A DNA stretch of 64,000 bases from Shimia isoporae (GCF_004346865.1 NZ_SMGR01000005.1:62001-126000), one strand, 5' to 3'. Shown: positions 25,323 to 35,182, counted from the stretch's first letter. A program made the numbers and translations. The notes: a model not told the origin generated them from the letters alone.

Positions 25323-25991
25323 ATGAACAGCGAGATGTTCATGTTGTATTCGTTAATGGTATTTCTCGCGCTCGCTCCGGTGCTCCGGGCTGGTCCCTGG
25401 CCCCGCGCGCCGGGCGAGCAGTTTACAAGCATTACTGTCGAAGCCCCCACCAGCGCCACAGCGGTCAATCAGGTTTATGGCGCACTATATTTCGAGCGCG
25501 GCCTGCCCCGCGAATGGACCCTTGGCCTGGACAGCGGAGCCGACGGACTCGGCTACCAAAAATCTTATGCTTTTTTGCGCCGCCCATTTTTTTCTGGGCG
25601 CAGCTCAAGAGCTGCCATCGAACTCGGCGTTGGATATCAAAGCTCGGCGCGCGGGCACGGGTTCGCCATCCGTCCAGCCCTCACATGGGGACGCGGCCTC
25701 GAGGTAGTTAACAAGCCAGGCTGGCTGACACTTGATGGCTCTGCCGCCCACATCCCCTTTCTGGAAACAACAATTTTCAAGATCGAAGCGACTGCAGGCC
25801 TATCGTGGACCGATGCCTTCAAAACCTTTTTGCAAGCCACATACGAGCAGGAAACCGGCCGCCCCGCCTTCAGCAGTATAACGCCGTCCGCCGCCGTGCA
25901 GGTCAGCGACAGCTTCCATCTAATCGGCGGCGTAATCCTGTCAAAGGAACAGAAAACGAAAGTGAAATTCGGAGTCTGGATGTCGTTTTGA
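25323..25991 (+). CDS. Hypothetical secreted beta-rich protein (222 aa)
   Basis: A 222-residue protein with an N-terminal signal sequence (about residues 1-23, ending V-L-R-A). The rest alternates polar and hydrophobic residues, with many Gly and aromatic residues, and ends K-V-K-F-G-V-W-M-S-F, where the terminal Phe is typical of outer-membrane beta-barrel proteins. No family is recognised. The ATG five codons in is an equal start. I infer a small outer-membrane or surface protein. Confidence 0.65.
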   Translation: MNSEMFMLYSLMVFLALAPVLRAGPWPRAPGEQFTSITVEAPTSATAVNQVYGALYFERGLPREWTLGLDSGADGLGYQKSYAFLRRPFFSGRSSRAAIELGVGYQSSARGHGFAIRPALTWGRGLEVVNKPGWLTLDGSAAHIPFLETTIFKIEATAGLSWTDAFKTFLQATYEQETGRPAFSSITPSAAVQVSDSFHLIGGVILSKEQKTKVKFGVWMSF

Positions 25992-26144
25992 TTGGCTCAC
26001 ACCTGCGCCCAACCACCGCAATTGAAACCCGCCTGCAACTCACGCATAATGCGGCCAGCATCGGCGTAAATTGACACTGCAAAAGCAGGCGCACGCCAAT
26101 GAGGTTAGAGGCAGAGACCGGGACTCCCCGGAGGAGATGCACGA

Positions 26145-26465
26145 ATGAAGTCGCTTATCAGCTCCGCAATAGCGGGCGCTTTTTTAGCCGTTTCCATGCC
26201 TGCCCCGGCGGAAGCAAGCACCATCTCGCGCGCGTGCATGAAATCCGAACGTACCGGTGCGACCCGCTCGATGTGCCGCTGTATCCAGAAGGTGGCAAAC
26301 AGCAGCCTTTCGCGCTCGGATCAAAAGCTGGCCGCCAGCTTCTTTGAGGACCCACATAAAGCGCAGGAAATCCGCCAGTCGGACAACCGAAGCCACGAAA
26401 AGTTCTGGCTGCGCTACAAGGATTTTGGCACGACCGTTACGGCATCTTGCGGGCATTTGCGCTGA
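26145..26465 (+). CDS. Hypothetical small secreted Cys-rich protein (106 aa)
   Basis: A 106-residue protein with a signal peptide (cleavage near residue 24, P-A-E-A) and four cysteines in the mature part (Cys31, Cys44, Cys46 and one near the C terminus), compatible with two disulfides. No family is recognised. GGAGG lies about 10 nt upstream of the ATG. It stands between two other short genes in an accessory-looking stretch. Confidence 0.65.
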   Translation: MKSLISSAIAGAFLAVSMPAPAEASTISRACMKSERTGATRSMCRCIQKVANSSLSRSDQKLAASFFEDPHKAQEIRQSDNRSHEKFWLRYKDFGTTVTASCGHLR

Positions 26466-26537
26466 ACTCCCCAATTCTTCGCTTGACCTGAGCCTTCCGC
26501 TGTATTCACAAAAGATAAATCTGGCGGAGCGCAATCA

Positions 26538-27503
26538 ATGTTGATCAAAGGCGTGACTATTCGCGGTCTTGAGGTTTTTGAAGCCTTGGCCGCTTCCGGC
26601 TCGGTGGCGCAGGCTGCCGAGGCCACGGGTCTGTCACAACCCGCCGTAAGCCAACAAATCAAAAACTTGGAAAACGCGCTGGGTGCGGATCTCGTCGATC
26701 ACACCAAACGACCGATGCAATTGACGCCGGCTGGGCGCGCTTACCTTGCGCGCACCTCGGCAGTGCTGACGCAACTCCGCCTTGCACATTCCGAGTTGGC
26801 TGTGATGGACCTCACCCACCTTACTCAGCTGTCCTTGGGCATTATCGATGATTTCGACAATGATCTCACACCGCGGCTGGTAACCGGCTTGGCGGAATCC
26901 ATGACACGGTGCCAGTTCCGCCTCACCACAGCCCCCAGCCATGAAATTACCGCCGCACTCCGTGACCGTGAACTGCACCTAGGTGTCACGGCCTCAACCG
27001 GAGAAGTCTATGATGGGATTACAGAATATCCGTTGGCACGCGATCCGTTCATCCTCGTCACTCCTGCCGGTCTGGTACCGGACGGCGCTGACCCGCGCCC
27101 CGTTCTCAACGACTTGCCAATGCTGCGTTATGGCCGCGACCAACTAATTTCCCGACAAATCGAGGCCCATCTGAAGAAGGTGGATTTTGTACCGCCAAAC
27201 CGGTTCGAAATCGCTTCAAACCCATCTCTGATCGCGATGGTGTCCCGCGGGATAGGCTGGGCGATCACGACACCATTGGGTTTTCTCCGCGCTGCTCGGT
27301 TCCATGAAAAACTCGACGCGCACCCGCTTCCCCTGGCACCCTTTGCGCGCAACATCTCTTTGTTGGCAAGCGCGGATTGGGCTGACACTGTTCCGCGAGA
27401 CATGGCCGAGACGCTGCGACGCCTGATTGACCAGCACATGATCTCTCCGGGCATCGAACGGTTTCCCTGGCTGCGCGGCGAGTTTCGAATTCTAGAGAAT
27501 TGA
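26538..27503 (+). CDS. LysR-family transcriptional regulator
   Basis: A 321-residue regulator. The HTH is at residues about 8-65 (G-L-E-V-F-E-A-L-A-A-S-G-S-V-A-Q-A-A, then L-S-Q-P-A-V-S-Q-Q-I). The effector domain covers about 95-300 and ends in an unusual W-L-R-G-E-F. No catabolic operon is directly adjacent, so its target is unclear; the phosphatase gene downstream is convergent. The effector region is typical in length. Confidence 0.88.
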   Translation: MLIKGVTIRGLEVFEALAASGSVAQAAEATGLSQPAVSQQIKNLENALGADLVDHTKRPMQLTPAGRAYLARTSAVLTQLRLAHSELAVMDLTHLTQLSLGIIDDFDNDLTPRLVTGLAESMTRCQFRLTTAPSHEITAALRDRELHLGVTASTGEVYDGITEYPLARDPFILVTPAGLVPDGADPRPVLNDLPMLRYGRDQLISRQIEAHLKKVDFVPPNRFEIASNPSLIAMVSRGIGWAITTPLGFLRAARFHEKLDAHPLPLAPFARNISLLASADWADTVPRDMAETLRRLIDQHMISPGIERFPWLRGEFRILEN

Positions 27504-27527
27504 CTGAACAGTGCAGTTTCGAAAAAT

Positions 27528-27971
27528 CTAAATCCGCAAGCTATCGCGCAACCCCTTTGCGCACGCCTCAATCAGGCTCAAAGCCCCGTCAAAATCACGC
27601 GTATAATACGGATCTGGTACCGCATCGGCTCCCGCGTCTGGCGCATAGTCCGTGAACAATCGAACAGGCGTGTCATTTCCCGCCGGACGCAATCGCTCCA
27701 TGTTGCTCAGGTTGTCTTCATCCATCCCGACTATCAAATCGTATCTGTCAAAATCTTGAGCCTTAAACTTACGCGCCCGCAAGTCCGAGAGGTCATATCC
27801 GCGGGCTCGAGCCGCTTCTTGCATCGGCCCATAGGGTGGCTCTCCGACGTGCCAGCCCCCTGTCCCCGCACTGTCCGTTTCTGCCTCTGGAACCATGTCA
27901 CGAAACACGCCCTCAGCCGCCGGAGACCGACAGATATTTCCAAGACAGACAAACAGGATTTTTTGCGCCAT
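27528..27971 (-). CDS. Low-molecular-weight protein-tyrosine phosphatase
   Basis: A 147-residue LMW-PTP. The P-loop C-L-G-N-I-C-R-S at residues 9-16 carries the nucleophilic Cys and Arg, and the D-P-Y-Y motif near the C terminus holds the general acid Asp. The start M-A-Q-K-I-L-F-V at 27971 is chosen; a further ATG six codons upstream is in frame. The enzyme dephosphorylates tyrosine or small phosphoesters in the cytoplasm. Partners such as a tyrosine kinase are not present nearby. Confidence 0.9.
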   Translation of the reverse strand: MAQKILFVCLGNICRSPAAEGVFRDMVPEAETDSAGTGGWHVGEPPYGPMQEAARARGYDLSDLRARKFKAQDFDRYDLIVGMDEDNLSNMERLRPAGNDTPVRLFTDYAPDAGADAVPDPYYTRDFDGALSLIEACAKGLRDSLRI

Positions 27972-28061
27972 TGTATTCTCACGTTCCAAGACCAGAGACT
28001 CCGTAAATGACGATAGCTTCCCCCAGACAGATGCTCAAACCCCTCAGCATCCGGATGAAAT

Positions 28062-28766
28062 ATGAACGGTAGAATCGTTATCCTGACAGGCGCTGGAATC
28101 AGCGCCGAAAGCGGTTTGGGCACGTTCCGCGACGTCGACGGCCTCTGGACAAAATACGATCTGAACGACGTTGCTACGCCAGAGGGGTTTGCCCGCAATC
28201 CCAATCTCGTGATGGACTTTTATAACGCCCGCCGCGCCAATGCTGCTGAAGCCGAGCCAAATGCAGCGCACGAAGCGCTGGCGAGACTGGAAGCCGACTA
28301 TACAGGCGAGATTCTCATTGTAACTCAAAACGTGGACAGCCTGCACGAAGCCGCAGGAAGCAAGAACGTGCTCCATATGCATGGAGCCCTTAACAGCGCA
28401 TTGTGCAATGCCTGCCATCACCGCTGGCCGGCGCCTGCGCTGATGGCATCGGATGATCTATGTCCCCGCTGCAACGCCGCGGCCACGCGCCCTGATGTCG
28501 TCTGGTTCGGAGAAATCCCTTACGGCATGGATGTAATTGGCGAGGCGCTATCCAAAGCCGATCTCTTTGTCTCAATTGGTACATCCGGTGAAGTGTATCC
28601 GGCTGCGAACTTCGTTGCCGAAGCTGACCGATATGGTGCGCACACAATCGAATTGAACCTCGAGCCATCCGCGCGTGCTTCGCGCTTTGCTGAGACACGT
28701 TTTGGGCCCGCGACGCAAACCGTTCCGGAATGGGTCAACGACGAACTCGCCCGCACAAAACAGTAA
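28062..28766 (+). CDS. cobB: NAD-dependent protein deacylase (sirtuin, CobB type)
   Basis: A 234-residue sirtuin. The NAD site G-A-G-I-S-A-E-S-G lies at residues 10-18, T-Q-N-V-D-S-L-H at about 88-95, catalytic His in H-M-H-G-A. A zinc ribbon has C-N-A-C and C-P-R-C pairs. F-Y-N-A-R-R at about 51-56 contains the Y-x-x-R pair of class III sirtuins, which favours desuccinylase activity besides deacetylation. A terminator directly follows the stop. Confidence 0.93.
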   Translation: MNGRIVILTGAGISAESGLGTFRDVDGLWTKYDLNDVATPEGFARNPNLVMDFYNARRANAAEAEPNAAHEALARLEADYTGEILIVTQNVDSLHEAAGSKNVLHMHGALNSALCNACHHRWPAPALMASDDLCPRCNAAATRPDVVWFGEIPYGMDVIGEALSKADLFVSIGTSGEVYPAANFVAEADRYGAHTIELNLEPSARASRFAETRFGPATQTVPEWVNDELARTKQ

Positions 28767-28789
28767 GGCCGCTCCACTTAGGAACGGCC
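28767..28789. terminator. Bidirectional terminator between cobB and the copper chaperone gene
   Basis: GGCCGCTCC (28767-28775) and GGAACGGCC (28781-28789) pair with one mismatch around a 5-nt loop. The site begins at the cobB stop and lies just after the converging copper chaperone gene, so it can serve both. Confidence 0.55.
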
Positions 28790-28811
28790 CAGCCAAGACT
28801 ATCAGGTGATC

Positions 28812-29282
28812 CTAATGATCGTGTTTTTGCGTCTTGCCATGCATCGGCTTGCGTTCAAGATCGACTGGGATTTCGACAACAATCTCGCCTGCTTTCTCAA
28901 AAACAAAAGTGACGGGAACAGTGTCACCGTGCGCCAACCCGGTGCCCAGGCCCATGAACATCACATGATCGCCGCCACGCACAAGGCCATGTTCGCCACC
29001 TGCCGGAATGACAAAGCCTTCTTCGACTTCCATCATTTTCATCACACCGTCGCCGGTTTCCTTGTGGGTGTGCAATTCGGTGCGCGCCGCCACTTCGGAT
29101 TTCACAGACAGCAGGCGATCATCTTCATCACCGGAATTGGCTATAACCATAAACGCACCCGCGTTCTTGGCTTTGGGGTTTGCAACCCGCGCATAGGGAT
29201 CATTGATGCTGATTTCTGCAAAAGCCGGCATGGCAACGGATGCGGCCGCAATGGCAGCGAGTGAGAGCAATTTGAAGGACAT
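28812..29282 (-). CDS. Periplasmic copper chaperone PCu(A)C
   Basis: A 156-residue protein with a signal peptide (cleavage near A-F-A-E, residue 22) and a PCu(A)C domain. Copper-ligand candidates include H-T-H-K, V-M-K-M-M, G-E-H-G-L and H-V-M-F-M. The tail is His-rich (M-H-G-K-T-Q-K-H-D-H). The family delivers Cu(I) to the CuA or CuB site of cytochrome oxidases. The DUF2946-like gene upstream on the same strand strengthens a copper link. Confidence 0.88.
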   Translation of the reverse strand: MSFKLLSLAAIAAASVAMPAFAEISINDPYARVANPKAKNAGAFMVIANSGDEDDRLLSVKSEVAARTELHTHKETGDGVMKMMEVEEGFVIPAGGEHGLVRGGDHVMFMGLGTGLAHGDTVPVTFVFEKAGEIVVEIPVDLERKPMHGKTQKHDH

Positions 29283-29332
29283 TTGGTTTCTCCTGTCCGG
29301 TCATTCTGAACATAAGTTTGTTTTTTCGTAAC

Positions 29333-29683
29333 TTAAGTCCGAACAGGCGGCGCCCGCGCAGCGCCCTTCAAAATTCGAATCAAGTGAGCAACGTCAGGCT
29401 CAGTGACGACGAGTCGATGCGCACGCCCTTGAGGGGCAACAATTTGTGCGGTCTCTTCCGCAACCAAGTTCAACAGACTGAGGCTGAACTCGGGGCAGAT
29501 ATGGCTCTCTCCAGTCGGATTGCCTTCGGCATCCACGGCAACCATCACTGGCGTGTGGCCAATGCAATATTCCACATAGCCCGCAACGCCCGGCATGCCA
29601 CGCGCCACAGCCATGGAGTGCCCTGTCAGAACAAGGGCCATAACAATCAGCGAGGAGAATAATGCGCGCAAGCGGGATGTCAT
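29333..29683 (-). CDS. DUF2946-like membrane-anchored or secreted protein
   Basis: A protein of about 116 residues. Residues 1-30 are a hydrophobic signal or anchor (M-T-S-R-L-R-A-L-F-S-S-L-I-V-M-A-L-V-L-T-G-H). The pattern Y-C-I-G-H followed 20 residues later by H-I-C-P-E resembles the Cys motif of DUF2946 proteins, often found beside copper genes. The start at 29683 is chosen because the longer frame would contain the rpmB terminator. It likely forms a unit with the copper chaperone gene 50 bp downstream. Confidence 0.6.
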   Translation of the reverse strand: MTSRLRALFSSLIVMALVLTGHSMAVARGMPGVAGYVEYCIGHTPVMVAVDAEGNPTGESHICPEFSLSLLNLVAEETAQIVAPQGRAHRLVVTEPDVAHLIRILKGAARAPPVRT

Positions 29684-29734
29684 GACGAAGGTATACAAGC
29701 CACCGCAGGAAAAACAACGCGACAAATGAAAGCG

Positions 29735-29756
29735 GCCCCACCAAAAGGCGAGGCCG
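29735..29756 (-). terminator. rpmB terminator
   Basis: On the minus strand GGCCTCGCC-TTTT-GGTGGGGCC folds into a 9-bp stem with two G-T wobbles, 26 bp after the rpmB stop, followed by a pyrimidine-rich stretch. It is a good intrinsic terminator candidate. Confidence 0.6.
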
Positions 29757-29781
29757 ACCAATCATTTGAAATCAAAAAGGA

Positions 29782-30072
29782 TTAGGCGTTTGCAGCCTGA
29801 GCCTTTGCGATGTCTTTTTTGATCTTCAGAGCGTTTGCAGACAGCTCAACATCTTTGGCTTTTGCCAGATACGCATCCAGACCACCGCGGTGATCAACCG
29901 AACGCAACGCAGCAGCCGAGATGCGCAGCTTGAAGCCACGGCCCAGAGTTTCGGACTGCAGGGTCACGTCGTTCAGGTTCGGCAGGAAGCGACGCTTGGT
30001 TTTGTTGTTGGCGTGGCTGACATTGTTGCCAGTCATCGGGCCTTTTCCGGTCAGTTCGCAACGGCGCGACAT
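29782..30072 (-). CDS. rpmB: 50S ribosomal protein L28
   Basis: A 96-residue protein with the L28 signature [12 protein letters not shown] at the start and the [11 protein letters not shown] motif. The length is typical for alphaproteobacterial L28. The ATG at 30072 is clear; the open frame continues 40 codons upstream without conserved sequence. It is a single-gene unit with its own terminator. Confidence 0.97.
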   Translation of the reverse strand: MSRRCELTGKGPMTGNNVSHANNKTKRRFLPNLNDVTLQSETLGRGFKLRISAAALRSVDHRGGLDAYLAKAKDVELSANALKIKKDIAKAQAANA

Positions 30073-30253
30073 GGGTACATCCTCGTTTTTCGGTCTACGG
30101 GGACAGTGACCCCGACAATGCAAATGGGCGCCGCCAAGGCTGCGCCCGGAATTTCGTTCGGCGTCTTTAGGCCTGTTTGAGAGGGGCGTCAAGTGATTCA
30201 GGGCAATCCATCACACGATGGGCGAAAAAAGGAGACCTGGATAGTGCCTTACC

Positions 30254-30838
30254 CTAAGCCCGCCCCGCTGTGGCCGACAGGCTCACCGGATCAACCCCCA
30301 AGGAACGCAACGCCTCGGCCCATTTGTCCGCGTTTGGCAGATCAAAAACAAGATCGGTCGTAGCCTCGCAAGTCAGCCAACCGTTCTCGCCGATTTCACG
30401 CTCTAACTGGCCCGGCCCCCACCCCGAGTAACCAAGCGCCATCAGACTGCGCAAAGGGCCCGCGCCTGTTGCAATAGCCTCGAGGACGTCCTGCGTCGAG
30501 GTCATCGAGAAGTCGTCGCCAACTGTCAGGGTATTCAGGTCGGAAATGTAATCGGGAGAGTGAAGTACGAAGCCGCGCCCGCCTTCAACCGGCCCGCCAT
30601 AGTACAGTGTGCTGTCCAGTTCCGGTCGCGCCAGCGCTATTTCCAGTTGCTCCAGCAACGCCGACAAGTGCATGCCATCGATCGCCTTGTTCACGATCAA
30701 CCCCATGGCACCGTCTTCGGAATGCGCACATAGAAACACAACGGAATGCGCAAACCGTGGATCCCCCATACCCGGCATCGCGATCAGCAACCTTCCGGTA
30801 AGATCAAGGCTTTCAGGGGTATCAGGTATGTCTTGCAA
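30254..30838 (-). CDS. YqgE/AlgH family protein
   Basis: A 194-residue cytoplasmic protein of the DUF179 family. Signatures include L-T-G-R-L-L-I-A-M-P-G-M-G-D-P-R-F, V-V-F-L-C-A-H-S-E-D-G-A-M-G-L-I-V-N and Y-Y-G-G-P-V-E. The molecular role of the family is not settled. It is divergent from the DsbD-domain gene; promoters for both lie in the 150-bp gap. Confidence 0.92.
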   Translation of the reverse strand: MQDIPDTPESLDLTGRLLIAMPGMGDPRFAHSVVFLCAHSEDGAMGLIVNKAIDGMHLSALLEQLEIALARPELDSTLYYGGPVEGGRGFVLHSPDYISDLNTLTVGDDFSMTSTQDVLEAIATGAGPLRSLMALGYSGWGPGQLEREIGENGWLTCEATTDLVFDLPNADKWAEALRSLGVDPVSLSATAGRA

Positions 30839-30988
30839 GGGCCGTCCTTATGACTATTTGGCTGTCGTCGTTCCAACATGTGACTCTTCTCGCTGTGAAG
30901 CAAGGGCGAGCCCTATGTTTCAGAACTCGCGCGATTTCTCGCCAACATGTGTATTGGCTTTGATCGCACGATGCCCCATCTCTGCCTC

Positions 30989-31789
30989 ATGACACGTACT
31001 GCCCTGACCACCGTTTTCTCTTTCGCCCTGATGACCTCTGCCGCGCTCGCGCAGTCCTATGACCGCGTTGTGCAGGCCGAAGTACTTCCCGGCTGGCGAA
31101 ACGCTGACGGCAGCCATACGGCTGCGCTTCGGATCACACTAAACCCGGGGTGGAAAACGTATTGGCGGGCACCCGGAGATGCTGGCATCCCTCCGAGAAT
31201 TACATGGCGCGGGTCGCGAAATTTGGGGACTGTTGATCTGACCTGGCCCACTCCGGAAGTTTTTGACCAGAATGGCATGCGCTCCATCGGGTATTCCAAC
31301 GAGGTCGTTTTACCGGTGCAGATCGCCCCGCAGTCCAGCGACAAACCCATGACGGTTAAGGCGCAGTTGGAGATTGGCGTTTGTCGCGACATTTGCGTTC
31401 CTCAAACCCTCAAAGTGAAGGCCGAATTGCCTCCTCTGGGAGAACGAGACGCGCGCATTGCTGCGGCGATGATCGATCAACCGGTCTCTGCATCCGAGGC
31501 AAACGTTGGCTCGGTCAGCTGCAAGGTCGCGCCCACACAAGATGGACTGCGTCTAACCGCAACGATTGCCATGCCTCACATGGGGGGCAACGAAATCGCG
31601 GTCATTGAGGCTGGCGATCCGTATATCTGGATTGCCGAAGGCACGACGACCCGGCAGGGCAACACTTTAATCGCCGAAACCGAGATGATGCATGTAGAGG
31701 AGATTCCCTTCATGCTCGACCGCTCAGCCGTACGCATAACCGTGTTGGGATCAAAGCGCGCCGTTGATATTCAGGGCTGCTCAGGCTGA
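30989..31789 (+). CDS. DsbD N-terminal-like domain protein (periplasmic)
   Basis: A 266-residue exported protein. A signal peptide (M-T-R-T-A-L-T-T-V-F-S-F-A-L-M-T-S-A-A-L-A) is followed by a domain like the N-terminal domain of DsbD, with G-W-K-T-Y-W-R-A-P-G-D-A-G-I-P-P and the redox-type C-R-D-I-C at about residues 132-136. It has no transmembrane or thioredoxin part, so it is a stand-alone version. It likely exchanges electrons with a periplasmic thiol partner. Its end overlaps the end of the converging RND pump gene by 9 bp. Confidence 0.78.
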   Translation: MTRTALTTVFSFALMTSAALAQSYDRVVQAEVLPGWRNADGSHTAALRITLNPGWKTYWRAPGDAGIPPRITWRGSRNLGTVDLTWPTPEVFDQNGMRSIGYSNEVVLPVQIAPQSSDKPMTVKAQLEIGVCRDICVPQTLKVKAELPPLGERDARIAAAMIDQPVSASEANVGSVSCKVAPTQDGLRLTATIAMPHMGGNEIAVIEAGDPYIWIAEGTTTRQGNTLIAETEMMHVEEIPFMLDRSAVRITVLGSKRAVDIQGCSG

Positions 31790-34700
31790 GGAAGCTGCAG
31801 ACCGTCGCTTCAACGCGATGCCGGCCGCGCCGAGCGCAAATGCCGAAACGGCAACTAAGAATGCGCCCGCAATGAATACACCCAATGCCGCGATTGGCGA
31901 GGTTACCCCGATCAGAGCGGGGAACACTTGCACCATCGCCGGCAAGACCGATCCAAAGGCAACGACCCATCCAAGCGTCGCCACCAGCCAGCCGGCAATA
32001 GCCGTTCCTGCCATGATCACGACAGGGCGCACGCCCGGTGCGGCAGAGCCGCGACGCAAAGCCGCCATCTGACGCCCCACGTCGGACTGCATCGCGATCA
32101 GGGCGGGTACTACGATCAGCACCAAAATCATTCCAAAACCGAGCCCGTAGACCAGTGTAATCACCGTGGGCTTGAGGAACTGCGCCTGTTGAGACCGCTC
32201 AAACAAAAGCGGGGCCAAACCCAAAACTGTTGTCGCAGTGGTCAGGAACACAGGCCGCAATCGGTCGGCCGCACCATCAATAATCGACGGAATAAGACCG
32301 CGGTCCTGCGCGTAGTCGTCAATCGTTGTCACCAGGACAATCGAGTCGTTTATGATGATGCCCGTCATGCCCAGCAGACCGATTACCGTGAACATGCTGA
32401 GCGGAACATCGTGCATGTAGTGGCCGTAAATCGTGCCAACCAGACCGAAGGGAATGATCGCCATAACCACCATCGGACGCGTCCAACTCGAAAAGACCCA
32501 TGCCAGAACAAGGTAGATTCCCGCAAGACACAGGATCAGTCCGGTGCGCGCATCGTTCAGGAAATCGTTCTCCTGTTCGGCAAGACCGGACAATCGCCAT
32601 TCGATCTGCTTTTCGCTTGCAATCGTGGGTAAAATATCACTGCGCAGCTGCTCCATTATGGCTTCGGCCCGCGCTGGGTCGTCTTCGGATATGTCGCCGG
32701 TCACATTGATCAGCCGGACCCCGTTTTCGCGTCGCACCGTCGAAAAACCAGTACGGCTCTGCACCGTCACAACATCAGCCAAAGGCACATACTCGCCAAG
32801 CGGTGTACGCATCAGGGACCCCTCAAGGAAGTCGGCTGTCAACTCGCCTTCCGGCAACTCCACGCGGATCGCCGCACTGCGTGGTCCGTCCGGATAGGTG
32901 GCGGCTTCGATCCCGTTCAGGCGGTGCCTCAGCACCCTGCCAAGGGTGTCGATACTAAAGCCCAGAGCCCGTCCCTGTGCTGTCAACTCAAGGATCAGCT
33001 CCTCTTTGTCGTAGCTCAGGTTATCCTCCACCGCTGATACCTCGGGGAACTCGTCCAAAGCCGTCTTAAGGGCTTCACTAGCGGCCTTTAGCGTATCAGC
33101 TTCAGCGCCGAAAAATTCGACATCAAGCGAGTCCCCACCCGGCCCAGAGCGCCAACCACGGAAGCTGATTGTCTCGGCAAGCGGATGTCTCTGCACACGG
33201 TCCTGCAACTCGGCCACAAACGCGAAACTCGAATACGGCCGCAAGTCTGCATCGATCAATTCGATGGAAATCGAACCCAACAAGTCGCGGTCCAGTGACT
33301 CCGCGCCGGGCAAGTTACGCCCTGCGTTGCCGCCAATCTCCGCTATGACATAATCCAGAGGATTGCGGCCGTGACGCTCTTCGTATTCTTTTCCCAACTC
33401 TTCTGTGGCGCGCTGCATTTCCCGCATCATTAGCAAGCTGTCCGCGCGTGTTGCTGTGGGCAGCATTGCAAAATTTCCGGTCACGGAACCTCGTTCGGGT
33501 GCGTTGAAGAACCTCCATTTCACATCGCCATTGATAAACAGAGCCGCTTGACTGGCCAGCACCAGAACGGCTGCCGCCAAAACCGGATATCGCGCCCAGA
33601 TCACCAGGCGCATGAAAGGCCTGAACAACCGCTCGCGCACCCACCGGAAACCGACGTTTACAACACGGCTCGGCACGTCGTACCAGTGCTCCTTTGCAGT
33701 ATGCTTCAAGGCATGCGCCATGTGGTTGGGCAAAATCAGGAAGCACTCCACCAGCGACGCGGCCAGCACCACGATCACGGTAAACGGAATGTCCGCTATC
33801 AGCTCCCCGAACCGTCCTGAAATCACGGTGAGGCCAAAAAAGGCAATGATCGTCGTCAGGGTCGAAGAAAACACCGGCATCGACATGCGTCTGGCCGCGT
33901 TCTCTGCTGCTTCATAGGGTCCCTCTCCAAGCCGTCTGGCGCGCGCGTCCGCGTGCTCGCCAACAACGATCGCATCGTCAACCACTATGCCCAACGTGAT
34001 GATCAGCGCAAAAAGCGAGATCATATTGATCGTCAGTCCCGCCATATACATGAGGGCAACAGCCGCGAGCATCGCTGTCGGAATACCTGCTGCAACCCAG
34101 AAGGCCGTGCGTGCATTCAAAAACAAGAACAGCAGCACGACCACGAGCATCAATCCCATCGCACCATTGTCGATGAGAATGTTCAAACGCCCCGTGATCG
34201 CCTCTGCCCGCGTCCGGATAAGTCGCAACTCCACACCCTGCGGCAAGGTGGATTGGACGAGGGCTGCCACCTCTTCCACCTTGGCTTGCATGGAAATTGC
34301 GTCGCCAGAGCTTGTACGATCCACTCGGATCGACATCGCCGGGTTTTCTCCGACAAAGTAGGTTCGATTGCGGTCCACGCCCTCGACGCGAATGCTGGCC
34401 ACATCTTCCACCAGCAGTTTGGTGCCGTCCGGATTGGACCTTAACGTGATCCCTGCGATTTCGTCGGGAGCGCGTTTTTCGACACCTGTCCGCACGCGTG
34501 CCGCGGCACCGCTCACGTCTCCGGCAGGATCAGCATTGACCTCCTGGGCGATGGCGTCCGCGATTTGTGCCAGAGTTATGTCATGCGTGATCAGGTCCAC
34601 GGAGGAGACCTCGATCACTGTTTCGCGCTCCGCCAATCCCCGGATCGTCGTGCGCGTGACACCTTCGGTATATAGGCGGGCTATGAATTCGTCGGCATAC

Positions 34701-35179
34701 CGTGCGAGCTGGTCCGGGCTCACCGGTCCTGTGATCACGACATCCGTCACTCGATCACGCCATGCGCCTCGCCGAACCGTGGGATCTTCCGCTTCCTCCG
34801 GCAGAGTCGTCACCCCATCGACGGCGACCTGAACATCATCGGTCGCCCGCGCCATATCCCAACCGGGCTCAAAATCCAGAGTGATCCGCGCCGTTCCTTC
34901 GGTCGACCGGGACGCAGTACTCTCCACCCCTTCAACCACAAGCAAGGCAGGTTCCATTACTTGCACAATGGCGCTGTCTACGTCTTCAGCACCTGCGCCC
35001 TCCCACTGCACTGTGACCGTCACAGTTTCGACAATCACATCAGGAAAAAACTGCGCCCGCATCCGGGGAGCGGCTGCCAGACCCGCAAGGATCAGGATCA
35101 CCAGCAAAAGATTCGCAGCAGTCGCATGCCGTGTGAAGTAGCTCAGCACGCCGCCCGCGCGGGTTCCGAGGGCGCGCAC
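31781..35179 (-). CDS. RND-family efflux transporter permease
   Basis: An 1132-residue inner-membrane pump of the AcrB/MexF superfamily. The first helix lies near residues 20-40, and the V-V-D-D-A-I-V-V segment near 410 carries the proton-relay Asp pair. Duplicated periplasmic porter domains and a second set of helices follow. The C terminus is extended by an extra hydrophobic region of about 80 residues after the usual last helix. It starts 3 bp after the adaptor gene. Substrates cannot be deduced. No outer-membrane factor gene is adjacent. Confidence 0.92.
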   Translation of the reverse strand: MRALGTRAGGVLSYFTRHATAANLLLVILILAGLAAAPRMRAQFFPDVIVETVTVTVQWEGAGAEDVDSAIVQVMEPALLVVEGVESTASRSTEGTARITLDFEPGWDMARATDDVQVAVDGVTTLPEEAEDPTVRRGAWRDRVTDVVITGPVSPDQLARYADEFIARLYTEGVTRTTIRGLAERETVIEVSSVDLITHDITLAQIADAIAQEVNADPAGDVSGAAARVRTGVEKRAPDEIAGITLRSNPDGTKLLVEDVASIRVEGVDRNRTYFVGENPAMSIRVDRTSSGDAISMQAKVEEVAALVQSTLPQGVELRLIRTRAEAITGRLNILIDNGAMGLMLVVVLLFLFLNARTAFWVAAGIPTAMLAAVALMYMAGLTINMISLFALIITLGIVVDDAIVVGEHADARARRLGEGPYEAAENAARRMSMPVFSSTLTTIIAFFGLTVISGRFGELIADIPFTVIVVLAASLVECFLILPNHMAHALKHTAKEHWYDVPSRVVNVGFRWVRERLFRPFMRLVIWARYPVLAAAVLVLASQAALFINGDVKWRFFNAPERGSVTGNFAMLPTATRADSLLMMREMQRATEELGKEYEERHGRNPLDYVIAEIGGNAGRNLPGAESLDRDLLGSISIELIDADLRPYSSFAFVAELQDRVQRHPLAETISFRGWRSGPGGDSLDVEFFGAEADTLKAASEALKTALDEFPEVSAVEDNLSYDKEELILELTAQGRALGFSIDTLGRVLRHRLNGIEAATYPDGPRSAAIRVELPEGELTADFLEGSLMRTPLGEYVPLADVVTVQSRTGFSTVRRENGVRLINVTGDISEDDPARAEAIMEQLRSDILPTIASEKQIEWRLSGLAEQENDFLNDARTGLILCLAGIYLVLAWVFSSWTRPMVVMAIIPFGLVGTIYGHYMHDVPLSMFTVIGLLGMTGIIINDSIVLVTTIDDYAQDRGLIPSIIDGAADRLRPVFLTTATTVLGLAPLLFERSQQAQFLKPTVITLVYGLGFGMILVLIVVPALIAMQSDVGRQMAALRRGSAAPGVRPVVIMAGTAIAGWLVATLGWVVAFGSVLPAMVQVFPALIGVTSPIAALGVFIAGAFLVAVSAFALGAAGIALKRRSAASSA

Positions 35180-35182
35180 GGG